DNA of 64,000 nucleotides from Candidatus Acidianus copahuensis (lineage in GTDB: Archaea > Thermoproteota > Thermoprotei_A > Sulfolobales > Sulfolobaceae). The position numbers were made by a program, and so were the translations under genes. Shown here piece after piece: positions 10,511 to 18,446 of this stretch (position 1 is the first letter of the stretch; each line of letters opens with the position of its first letter). The DNA lies in NCBI RefSeq assembly GCF_000632495.1, contig NZ_JFZT01000045.1:5236-69235 (forward strand), in the 5' to 3' direction. The notes beneath the pieces were generated by a model. The model saw only the letters and a list, made by a program, of their open reading frames with translations, was not told the DNA's origin and did no database searches.

Positions 10511-10545
10511 ATACTTTCACTCATATGTTAATTTAGAGGTAATAC

Positions 10546-10553
10546 TTTATATT
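10546..10553 (-). promoter_or_regulatory. TATA box of orc1-2
   Basis: On the minus strand AATATAAAG lies about 36 bases before the ATG and covers the stop codon of the upstream THUMP gene. An ACTTTC hexamer, read on the plus strand, lies at 10513-10518 between the predicted transcription start and the ATG. Confidence 0.45.
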
Positions 10554-11062
10554 TTATCTGAGGGAGTTGACCGAAACTTTTCTTGGCCTTTATTCATGAC
10601 CGAAACATAAGCATAATCATTAATAATATTAATAAATACGATATTATACGAACTAAAATCAACTACGGCAAAATTTTTCATTGCAATTCCTATCCCAATT
10701 TCAATTTCTCTACAGTCTACATTAGATCCTCTGTTTATGCATTCAACATAAAACCTATCTATTTTCTTATTTAGAAGAATCTTTGTTACAGAATCAAATA
10801 GAGTTTTTAGTTCATCAATTTTTACAACTAGGTCAATATAAAATACCTTTGCAGCACATGATGGTGGAGCCGATCTAAGAAGGCCATAAGCCTCGATAGA
10901 GGAAAGAGTAGAGTAAACCAGGATAACGTTCTTTTTTATCTCAAAAGCTTCAGCATATGGATCCGAAATAAATAAACGATTTAGAATTTCAGGGATACAC
11001 TTCTTGTCTTTTCCAGTATAAGTTGTAACAATTAACCTAGGTTGTTTTCCTTTAGATTCCAT
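10547..11062 (-). CDS. THUMP-domain-like protein
   Basis: A 171-residue protein whose C-terminal half resembles the THUMP RNA-binding fold: FYVECINRGSNVDCREIEIGI, then MKNFAVVDFSSYNIVFINI and DYAYVSVMN. No methyltransferase or other catalytic domain follows, so it would be a stand-alone THUMP adaptor like those assisting tRNA acetylation or modification. The assignment is by pattern only. It lies 36 bases upstream of orc1-2 on the same strand. A TTTTTTAAAAAC element precedes the ATG. Confidence 0.65.
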   Translation of the reverse strand: MESKGKQPRLIVTTYTGKDKKCIPEILNRLFISDPYAEAFEIKKNVILVYSTLSSIEAYGLLRSAPPSCAAKVFYIDLVVKIDELKTLFDSVTKILLNKKIDRFYVECINRGSNVDCREIEIGIGIAMKNFAVVDFSSYNIVFINIINDYAYVSVMNKGQEKFRSTPSDKI

Positions 11063-11795
11063 TTTTTAAAAACTAAAAACTTATGAATTTATATTTTAAG
11101 GTTCAAGAGTACTATACGCTTTCATACTAATGAGATCAAGTAATATCAAGTCTGAAAACTATCTTTCTTATGCAAACTAAAGATAGTAGCCATTACTAGC
11201 AGTTTTGTTTAATGTTTTTATATTAAGTATAGCAGTAAGACGTCTGATTTTATCCCTATAAAGTTAAAGGGGACGGAAATCTAGAAAGACTAGAATAGAC
11301 AGCCGTTTGTCCCTAGAAGGCACTACATTCTAAAAATATATAATGTCTTTCTCAGCTAATAATACGATACTGTTAATAACAGTTCCTCTTAGACCGTGAA
11401 ATTTTTATGTCACTATTTTTCCAAGGCATTTTTTACCGAAAAATAATAGAATTATTGAGTCTCAGATGTGGGTGAGTAGACCTGTATTTAGGATCAAAGA
11501 AGACTTTTTGATTGTAGGTGTTGGTTAAAATTGATAGATAGTTAAATGCATGGATTAACGTTCTTCTAAGGATGTACTGGATTTTCCCACATCCTTTCGA
11601 TAGGGGATGGGTTATTCCACTAGGATATGATGGTTCTTCCAGAATGTGATGAGGAGCTAGGGCTTTATGGATAAGCCAATAAATGTCCGTAAAGCTCAAA
11701 CCCCTACTCATAAGGTTAGAATAATTTACGTAAAATACACATGGAAGATCTAGACCCGTAATTCATTTAGCATCTATTCATATAACATTTTATAT
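11063..11795. other. 733-base gene-free stretch between the THUMP and GINS23 genes
   Basis: I see no convincing gene. A 92-codon open frame on the minus strand (11433-11711) has an odd composition and no recognisable motif. The base composition in 11430-11720 is richer in G and C than normal intergenic DNA here, which suggests decayed coding sequence. Bases 11303-11323 read VPSRDKR on the minus strand, a motif shared with other gaps. The right end carries the GINS23 promoter. Confidence 0.5.
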
Positions 11796-12332
11796 ATGTT
11801 CAAAGTAATGTTGAGAGCTGCACAAAGACTAAGACTAGTGGAAAGCAGAAAAGTGACAATCCTCGACGATATAGAACCAATAGATGTAGGGTTTTCAGAA
11901 ATATCCCTAAGAAAGGGCAGTGAAGATGAGATTCCTCTTTGGTTAGGATATTTTGAGCAAGAAAAGGGTTCAATAAAGGTATCTTCCTTATCTCTAGATG
12001 AGCTAGGTCGACTTCTCTTTCAAGAGAGGCAGAATGTGAGCACTCCAGCCTCCATCGTAAAGTCGTATCCAGATTTATATTTAAGGATTAAGGATCTTAG
12101 AGACCAATTAAAAAAAGGTGGAATAGAAAACTTCGAGCTTGTTAAAAAAGTTCAATCATCCACTAATGATCTTTCTTCTATCAGATTAAGAAAAGTTATC
12201 CAACTAGCCTTACTAAACATTGTAGACCAAAATGTTATAAGCAAGATGACTAAAGAGGAATATTTGGTATACCTAAACGTGAGAAAGATAATAACAGCAT
12301 TTAATGGTGAGGTAGTTGGAGGCACAGATTGA
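11796..12332 (+). CDS. gins23: GINS complex subunit Gins23
   Basis: Subunit of the GINS part of the CMG replicative helicase. It sits immediately upstream of mcm and overlaps it by 17 bases, an arrangement known in Sulfolobales. The N-terminal beta domain (ILDDIEPIDVGF, then EDEIPLWLGYF) and the following helical A domain agree with Gins23. At 178 residues the size is right. A TATA-like TCATATAAC near 11782 would put a leaderless start at the ATG at 11808 (174 residues); the ATG at 11796 is kept as the longer alternative. Confidence 0.88.
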   Translation: MFKVMLRAAQRLRLVESRKVTILDDIEPIDVGFSEISLRKGSEDEIPLWLGYFEQEKGSIKVSSLSLDELGRLLFQERQNVSTPASIVKSYPDLYLRIKDLRDQLKKGGIENFELVKKVQSSTNDLSSIRLRKVIQLALLNIVDQNVISKMTKEEYLVYLNVRKIITAFNGEVVGGTD

Positions 12333-14370
12333 TTTAGCTGAAGAATTTGAGAACTTCATAAAAGGCTTTAAGGACAGTAATGGAAATTACAAATATTCTA
12401 GTCAACTCAGTGAAATGATCGCTTACAGAAAAAGAAGCCTCATAGTTGATTTTACGGATTTGTATTCATTTAACGAAAAACTAGCTACGGATTTAATAGA
12501 TTCTCCTAGCGCCATACTTCAGCAGATTGAAGATAGACTACTACGAATGCTAAGTGATATAGATCCGCTATATGCAGATGAAGTCGAGAGAGTTCATCTT
12601 AGACTTATAAATATTCCAAGAACTGTAGAACTAAGAAAACTCCGCAGTTCAGATATTAATAAGTTAATCGCAATTGAGGGAATACTAACCAAACAAACTC
12701 CAGTAAAGGAACGGGCTTATAGAGTCGTCCTAAAGCATACGCATCCAGATTGTAATCAAGAATTTATATGGCCAGAAGAGGGAGAATTTGAAGAGCTAAT
12801 AACTATGCCTTCCATATGTCCTAAATGTGGGAAACCTGGCCAATTCGAAATGATAGAGGATAGGACAAAACTAGTTGATTGGCAAAAAGTTGTACTCCAA
12901 GAAAAACCAGAAGAAGTCCCATCAGGACAGCTTCCTAGACAGTTAGAGGTGATCCTTGAAGATGATTTAGTGGATTCTGTTAGACCAGGAGATAGAGTTA
13001 GAATCTCTGGCATTCTGGGTATAAAACAGGACAGCCTAATAAGAAGAGGAAGCAGGTCCGTGTTTGATACTTATATGAAAGCTATGAGTGTAGAAGTTTC
13101 GCAGAAAGTTCTCGATGAAGTTGAAATCACTGATGACGATAAAAAGAAAATAGAAGAACTTGCCAAAGATCCATGGGTTAAACAGAGGATAATTTCGTCT
13201 ATAGCTCCCTCAATCTTTGATCATTGGGAAATAAAGGAAGCTATAGCTCTCTCCTTATTTGGAGGAGTTCCGAAGGTAATGCCTGATTCCACTCGAATAA
13301 GAGGAGATATTCATGTTTTAATTATAGGCGATCCAGGAACGGCTAAGTCTCAGATATTACAATTTGCGTCTAGAGTTGCACCAAGATCTGTTTATACTAC
13401 TGGTAAAGGAGCTACTGCGGCTGGACTTACGGCCGCTGTAGTTAGAGAAAAAAACAGTGGTGATTACTACCTAGAAGCTGGAGCCCTAGTCCTTGCAGAT
13501 GGAGGAATAGCAGTAATAGACGAAATAGATAAGATGAGGGATGAGGATAGGGTAGCGATTCATGAAGCTATGGAACAGCAGACTGTAAGTATAGCTAAAG
13601 CTGGAATAGTAGCTAAGCTTAACGCTAGAGCAACTATAATAGCTGCAGGAAATCCAAAATTTGGCAGATATATTGAAGAAAGAGGAATATCAGAAAATAT
13701 AGATTTACCACCAACAATACTTTCCAGATTTGACTTAATTTTCATACTTATAGACAAACCAGGAAGTGAAGATCAAAGATTAGCGTTACATATTTTAAAT
13801 ATGCATAGTGAAAAAGTAGTAAAAGATACAGTAAATACAGACCTACTTAAGAAATACATCGCTTTTGCTAGAAAATATATAAATCCATCACTTACAGATG
13901 AGGCAAAAAAGCTCCTGGCCGACTTTTACGTAGAAATGAGAAAGAAAAGTAGCGATAACCCTAACACTCCGATACTAATTACTCCTAGACAGCTTGAGGC
14001 CCTCATACGACTCTCCGAAGCCTACGCTAGAATGTCTCTAAGAAATTACATCACAAAAGAGGACGCAGAAAGCGCAATAAATATTATGAGGATATTCTTG
14101 GAAAAAGTTGGAATTGATGTCGAATCAGGTACAATGGATATAGATACGATAATGACTGGAAGGCCAAAGAGCACAAGAGAGAAAATGGTAAAGGTCATTG
14201 GCATAATAGATTCCATTTCTAGCTCAGAAGAATGTGCAAAATTAAAGGATATAATTAAAGAAGGGAATAGAGAAGGAATAGAAAGGTCTAGTATAGAAAA
14301 AATAATCTCAGACATGAGAAAAAGTGGATTAATTTACGAGGTAAAACCTGAATGTTACAAAAAAGTTTAA
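12316..14370 (+). CDS. mcm: minichromosome maintenance helicase
   Basis: Hexameric replicative helicase, 684 residues. The N-terminal domain has a zinc site made of His143, Cys146, Cys168 and Cys171. Walker A is GDPGTAKSQ (338-346), Walker B IAVIDEIDKM, the sensor/arginine-finger region LSRFDLIF, and a winged helix occupies the C-terminus. Translation starts at a TTG inside the gins23 end, giving a coupled pair. All catalytic elements are intact. Confidence 0.98.
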   Translation: MEAQIDLAEEFENFIKGFKDSNGNYKYSSQLSEMIAYRKRSLIVDFTDLYSFNEKLATDLIDSPSAILQQIEDRLLRMLSDIDPLYADEVERVHLRLINIPRTVELRKLRSSDINKLIAIEGILTKQTPVKERAYRVVLKHTHPDCNQEFIWPEEGEFEELITMPSICPKCGKPGQFEMIEDRTKLVDWQKVVLQEKPEEVPSGQLPRQLEVILEDDLVDSVRPGDRVRISGILGIKQDSLIRRGSRSVFDTYMKAMSVEVSQKVLDEVEITDDDKKKIEELAKDPWVKQRIISSIAPSIFDHWEIKEAIALSLFGGVPKVMPDSTRIRGDIHVLIIGDPGTAKSQILQFASRVAPRSVYTTGKGATAAGLTAAVVREKNSGDYYLEAGALVLADGGIAVIDEIDKMRDEDRVAIHEAMEQQTVSIAKAGIVAKLNARATIIAAGNPKFGRYIEERGISENIDLPPTILSRFDLIFILIDKPGSEDQRLALHILNMHSEKVVKDTVNTDLLKKYIAFARKYINPSLTDEAKKLLADFYVEMRKKSSDNPNTPILITPRQLEALIRLSEAYARMSLRNYITKEDAESAINIMRIFLEKVGIDVESGTMDIDTIMTGRPKSTREKMVKVIGIIDSISSSEECAKLKDIIKEGNREGIERSSIEKIISDMRKSGLIYEVKPECYKKV

Positions 14371-14582
14371 CTTCTTTTATAAATTGATAAAGGATACCAC
14401 ATGATCCATGAAGGAACTAATTTTATTAATTCATAAGCTTCTTCCCAACCGCTTAAACCTAATTCCCTAGATAAGTCGTCTAATGTTAATTGAGTCCTGA
14501 CATATTTATTTAAAACCCTTATCGCATCCTCATTAATTTCTATTTCTTTACCTGTACTCAACTTAACCTTAAGGCTATCCAT
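14367..14582 (-). CDS. small conserved-looking protein, 71 aa
   Basis: Not recognised. The sequence KVKLSTGKEIEINEDAIRVL looks like a short beta hairpin, followed by a helical part TLDDLSRELGLSGWEEAYEL and a hydrophobic tail VPSWIMWYPL. The LDDLSRELGLSGWEEA section resembles a compact helix-turn-helix. The gene converges on mcm and overlaps it by four bases. The tight packing and protein-like composition support a real gene. Confidence 0.6.
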   Translation of the reverse strand: MDSLKVKLSTGKEIEINEDAIRVLNKYVRTQLTLDDLSRELGLSGWEEAYELIKLVPSWIMWYPLSIYKRS

Positions 14583-14686
14583 ACATTTTAGAGTAACTAT
14601 TCCATATAAATTATTTACTCATTCGATCCGCATTGTTTATGATACATAAGCAAACTCTGAGCTATAAAAGGACCAGGAAATAAAAC

Positions 14687-15832
14687 CTACTCTCCTCTAA
14701 GTTTTCTAGTAACTTCACTTGATACTTCCTTTTGAAGTCTCTTAGTTTGTTCTATAGAACCTATTCTCTTTGTAGTTTCCAAATCGCTTGAGAGTCTCCT
14801 AGTAGTCTCTATCAATTCCAGTCTTCTAGTCTGTTGAGCTAATTCTTCCATTTTCTTAAGAGTCCTAGTTGCTTCCACTAGATTGCCAGAATTAATATCG
14901 GTTGAGTATTTTTGAAGGTTTGAGTAGTACTCATATTCCATTATAATATCCTTATTTATACCAGAAACAAACGTATTTTGATCATTAGCCTCTTTTAGTG
15001 AAATCACACTCATCAGACTATCCCCCCTATTTTTAGCAGGATCAAAATAATTTACTTTTACAGTTATAAAATTGCCAGAATAGTTAGGCGGAACTATTGT
15101 GTCTCCAAGTATTTTTATAACACCCTCAGCAGCGTTTATTTTAACAGGTAATTCGGAATAGTTGAGTAAATTAACTTTGGACTCTGCCACTATATTAACT
15201 TCTATATCTTTTCCGCCTATTTTTGTTTTTGCCGCCTTCGGAAGAGATTCAGCTATTTCGTTTGGATCTTCAAGATGGTAAGATACACTACGACTTTTTT
15301 CGCTAAGCATATAGAGTAAATCATGGTTATAATCATCACCTATCCCGAAACTTATTATCTGAACTTTATCTGGGATAGACATTTTTCTATATGCATCTAT
15401 ATTTGTCATATCAGTTGGGTTGCCATCAGTCAAAAGTATTATATAGGAAGGCATTTCATATTTTGAAGCTAACTTTAAAGCTGTTAATAATGCCGAGAAA
15501 AATGCTGTTTGTCCTTCAGCTGATACTTTCTGTATCTCCTCTGTCAAGTCTTGTGGATCAGCAAATTCCTTGACAACGCTAACGTTCGATGAAAACTCAA
15601 TAAACGAGACCTTATTTCCCTGTGGAATCTTCTTAAACATATTTATTGCTCCAGCTTTAGCTTTCTCTATCTTAAGGCCATCCATTGAACCGCTGGTATC
15701 TAAAAGTATAATATAATGGAAACCGGTAGCTGTAGAGGTTTTTTCAGGAACTAGCAATATCTTAAACATCATTTTAACTTCTGAATTAAATGAGTATCTA
15801 TGGCTTACGTCAACTTTAAGAGATAGAGTCAT
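14687..15832 (-). CDS. von Willebrand factor A domain protein
   Basis: Cytoplasmic vWA protein of 381 residues, paralogous to the ArnB-like protein at 17355. The MIDAS motif DTSGS (45-49) is intact, with further metal-site residues in LLTDGNPTD. A beta-sandwich region follows (about 215-300), then a C-terminal coiled segment (300-381) rich in the short repeat RRL-x-E-TT/Q-RRL. It is the last gene of a three-gene minus-strand run: arnA, phosphatase, vWA. The order suggests it is the second vWA partner of the Arn network; that is inference. Confidence 0.88.
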   Translation of the reverse strand: MTLSLKVDVSHRYSFNSEVKMMFKILLVPEKTSTATGFHYIILLDTSGSMDGLKIEKAKAGAINMFKKIPQGNKVSFIEFSSNVSVVKEFADPQDLTEEIQKVSAEGQTAFFSALLTALKLASKYEMPSYIILLTDGNPTDMTNIDAYRKMSIPDKVQIISFGIGDDYNHDLLYMLSEKSRSVSYHLEDPNEIAESLPKAAKTKIGGKDIEVNIVAESKVNLLNYSELPVKINAAEGVIKILGDTIVPPNYSGNFITVKVNYFDPAKNRGDSLMSVISLKEANDQNTFVSGINKDIIMEYEYYSNLQKYSTDINSGNLVEATRTLKKMEELAQQTRRLELIETTRRLSSDLETTKRIGSIEQTKRLQKEVSSEVTRKLRGE

Positions 15833-15843
15833 TGTACTCTCAC

Positions 15844-16647
15844 CTACAGGAATATAGTTTCTAAGTTATTATTATTAAGTAGAAGGGCTCCAGCCCTCAT
15901 ACCATGATAACGACTCGAGAAAACAGTGATAACTTTGTTATCCATTTCAAATCTAAATCCATCAGCTACCTCATGCGCTCTAATTATTCCCAGCAAATTA
16001 TTATCCTCTATAAACTTCAAGGTAACATCTTTGCCATAAAAGTAAGTACCTTCACCTCTTATGTTAGGTACGAAACCGTCAAGCTCTTCCCTAGGATCGT
16101 TCCAGAGCATTTCAAACGCTATTTCATTATCTGGATTAACATCTGGCCTTTGAATAGCATTTACTTGATCTAATGAATGTAGACCTCTAGCTATTCCACC
16201 ATGAACACAAAAGTATCCATTGACTACTGCTGCTAACGGCATTATTGAGAATGTTCTAACAAAATTTTCATAAATATCTTCACCTAATTTCTTACTAACT
16301 TCGTTTTTGAAACCATAATATTCGTTTGTTAAAGGACTCTCATGATTTCCTCTAAGTACTATCACTTTATCTTTCTCCTGCAGAGCTCTTGAAAGTATTA
16401 ATGTAAGATTTTCTACTCCATTAACTCCTCTATCTACGTAATCTCCTATGAAGATTATTAAGTCAACTTTATCGCTAAATTCTGAAAAAACTTTTCTTGT
16501 AACATCATCTGCACCATGCGTATCTCCTACAAAAAGTACTCTTGGTTTATTAGGTAACTCAATTAAAGTTGGTAAGGATTCAAATAAACTATAAGCATCA
16601 TCAAGTAATTTTATCACTTCCTCCTTGCTATTTACTGTAGACATCAT
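15844..16647 (-). CDS. PP2A-like serine/threonine phosphatase
   Basis: Metallophosphatase of the PPP family. The three signature blocks are intact: GDTHG (41-45), GDYVDRG (68-74) and RGNHE (99-103), with later metal-binding histidines in FCVHGGIARG and IRAHEV. At 267 residues it is the catalytic core only. The start overlaps the arnA stop, and the vWA gene begins 11 bases downstream. PP2A-type phosphatases act on the Arn proteins in S. acidocaldarius; whether this gene is the orthologue of that one is not provable here. Confidence 0.93.
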   Translation of the reverse strand: MMSTVNSKEEVIKLLDDAYSLFESLPTLIELPNKPRVLFVGDTHGADDVTRKVFSEFSDKVDLIIFIGDYVDRGVNGVENLTLILSRALQEKDKVIVLRGNHESPLTNEYYGFKNEVSKKLGEDIYENFVRTFSIMPLAAVVNGYFCVHGGIARGLHSLDQVNAIQRPDVNPDNEIAFEMLWNDPREELDGFVPNIRGEGTYFYGKDVTLKFIEDNNLLGIIRAHEVADGFRFEMDNKVITVFSSRYHGMRAGALLLNNNNLETIFL

Positions 16648-17318
16648 TCTCTCACAATTTTTATTATTGTACTATTTCCAAGTTTTACAACGGTATTTGG
16701 AGATATTTCAGCGGAACCTTTAATCGGTTGAAATACTTTTCCATCGTATATATAGGTCCCATTTGTACTATTCAAGTCCTCAATATACAATACACCGGAT
16801 TTTAAGGAGAGGACAGCATGTCTTCTTGATATTTCTGAATCGGGTATAACTATAACATTTTCTGGACTTCTGCCTAAAGATATGTTTTCGAAAACATCAA
16901 AGTCTAGCGGTACTTTGCTCTTATTTAGAGCTGAGGCTGGTGTGGCTATAAAAATAATATAGTACTTGCTTTCTTGGACTTGCTGACTTTGTTGTTCTTG
17001 AATAGTCTCCTCTTTCTTCTGATCTTGAATTTCTGTCTGCAACGCAGATGACGTTTGAGGTAATGAAGGTTCTGATATGGATTGCTGTTCTGATACGTTC
17101 TCTTTTAGTTCGCCTGTTACCTGCTGTTCCGTTGACTGTGGAGTTTGCTGTTCGCTTAGTTGAATATTTTCTCCCTCTTGAGGTAATTGTTCATTAATTT
17201 GTGGAACCTCAGCATTCTCAGATACTTCCCTAGCCTCAGGTTTCTTTGCTCCACAATGAAGGCAAAAAACTGCATCATCAGGATTTTCATAACCGCATAT
17301 TGAACATTTCCATGTCAT
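16644..17318 (-). CDS. arnA: FHA and zinc-ribbon protein, ArnA
   Basis: Phosphothreonine-binding regulator with a zinc ribbon at the N-terminus (Cys5, Cys8, Cys19, Cys22), a Gln/Glu/Ser-rich linker (about 30-125) and a C-terminal FHA domain. The FHA signature is complete: LGRSPENVIVIPDSEISRRH, then SKNGT in the form DLNSTNGTYIYDG. ArnA of S. acidocaldarius has this architecture and represses archaellum expression together with ArnB. The gene diverges from the arnB candidate with only 36 bases between starts and is coupled to the phosphatase gene. Confidence 0.88.
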   Translation of the reverse strand: MTWKCSICGYENPDDAVFCLHCGAKKPEAREVSENAEVPQINEQLPQEGENIQLSEQQTPQSTEQQVTGELKENVSEQQSISEPSLPQTSSALQTEIQDQKKEETIQEQQSQQVQESKYYIIFIATPASALNKSKVPLDFDVFENISLGRSPENVIVIPDSEISRRHAVLSLKSGVLYIEDLNSTNGTYIYDGKVFQPIKGSAEISPNTVVKLGNSTIIKIVRE

Positions 17319-17354
17319 AACATATGCTATTATACAAAAGTCTAAATAAGGATT
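17319..17354. promoter_or_regulatory. overlapping divergent arnA/arnB promoters
   Basis: The whole intergenic space is 36 bases. CTATTATACA (17327-17336) is centred 23 bases before the arnB TTG. CTTATTTAGA on the minus strand (17341-17350) is centred 27 bases before the arnA ATG. Each fits a leaderless start, and the two elements lie on the far side of each other, so both preinitiation complexes could not assemble at once. Confidence 0.5.
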
Positions 17355-18446
17355 TTGCCAAATAATGAAAGAGTTGACTTGACTGTATCCTTAAAGGTAA
17401 AATCTTCGCATATTTTTGTAAGCCAGTCGGTGGAAACTGAAGCGGGAATAGTTATATATATCGTCCCCGAATATGCTACAAAAACTACCGGTATTAGGTA
17501 TGTTATTGCGCTAGACAATAGTCCCTCAATGAAAGGGGAAAAATATGATATCGCTTTAGAATCAATGAACTCACTACTCTCACAGATTCCTCAGGGCAAT
17601 GAAATGGTTGTTATAACCTTCTCTAATCATCCAAAGATTATCTATAGAGGAAATCCTACAGAAAGAGTAGATATAGATAAGGAATTCGGTAGTACTACGA
17701 GGTTTTATGAGATGATTCAAAAAGTTATTGAGATCTCTAAAGACGGTATGCCAACAAAGGTTATCCTTCTTACTGATGGAAAACCCACAGATAAAAGGAA
17801 TGTAAAGGACTATGAAAAACTTAGTATACCGCCAAATCTACAGTTCATTAACATAGGAATAGGTAGAGATTATAACGAGGTAATATTAAAAAATCTGGCT
17901 GATAGAACAGCTGGATTCTTTTATCATGTTGAAGACATATCTCAGCTACCGTCATTATTTAGAAGTGGAGAAGACGAGGAGATAGTAGCAAAGAACTTGA
18001 GAGTAGAGGTACCAGAAACATATAATTCGCTTAACTACAAAAAACCTATTAGGATACCAATACTTCAGAACTTAGCGACTATATATGGAACGCTAATAAT
18101 ACCGGCTAGTAATGAGGATTATAATGTCACTTTTCTCGTTACTTATCAAGATCCTGTCGATTCTAAGGAAAAGACACTAAGTTCGACTCTTATATTTAAG
18201 AGAGGAGATAGGGAAAAGATTCATACTACTGTTAATTCTGATGTCCTAGCGGAAATTAGATATTATAGACTTCTTAAAGAGTATTCAGAAACGCTAGAGC
18301 ATGGAAAAGATGCTACTAAAGTCATAGACAAGTTAAAGTCTATAGCGGAGGAAACAAGAAACCCTTTAATAATTGAAGAGACAAAGAAATTAACCGGAGA
18401 CTCAAAGAACGATTTATCTGAAATTACAAAAAAGATGAGATCTTGA
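17355..18446 (+). CDS. arnB: von Willebrand factor A protein, ArnB-like
   Basis: vWA protein of 363 residues. It has an intact MIDAS DNSPS (54-58), LLTDGKPTD, a beta-sandwich section and a helical C-terminus with basic and acidic residues. It resembles the protein at 14687 throughout and is probably a duplicate. In S. acidocaldarius ArnB binds ArnA and both repress archaellum genes; assignment here rests on adjacency to arnA and architecture. The start is a TTG, since no in-frame ATG lies near. The stop overlaps the TTG of the Trm10 gene. Confidence 0.83.
   Translation: MPNNERVDLTVSLKVKSSHIFVSQSVETEAGIVIYIVPEYATKTTGIRYVIALDNSPSMKGEKYDIALESMNSLLSQIPQGNEMVVITFSNHPKIIYRGNPTERVDIDKEFGSTTRFYEMIQKVIEISKDGMPTKVILLTDGKPTDKRNVKDYEKLSIPPNLQFINIGIGRDYNEVILKNLADRTAGFFYHVEDISQLPSLFRSGEDEEIVAKNLRVEVPETYNSLNYKKPIRIPILQNLATIYGTLIIPASNEDYNVTFLVTYQDPVDSKEKTLSSTLIFKRGDREKIHTTVNSDVLAEIRYYRLLKEYSETLEHGKDATKVIDKLKSIAEETRNPLIIEETKKLTGDSKNDLSEITKKMRS

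Noticed and set aside
11630..11680. Possible C/D-box small RNA (ATGATGG and GTGATGA)
   Set aside because: No CTGA boxes at the needed spacing, so the box pairs are incomplete.
11433..11711. A 92-codon minus-strand frame between the THUMP and GINS23 genes
   Set aside because: Unusual composition, no motif, no promoter-start fit, and it lies in a stretch that looks decayed. Not called as a gene.
9275..11795. Replication origin next to orc1-2
   Set aside because: Orc1-2 is usually not origin-linked in Sulfolobales, and I saw no clustered origin-recognition boxes.
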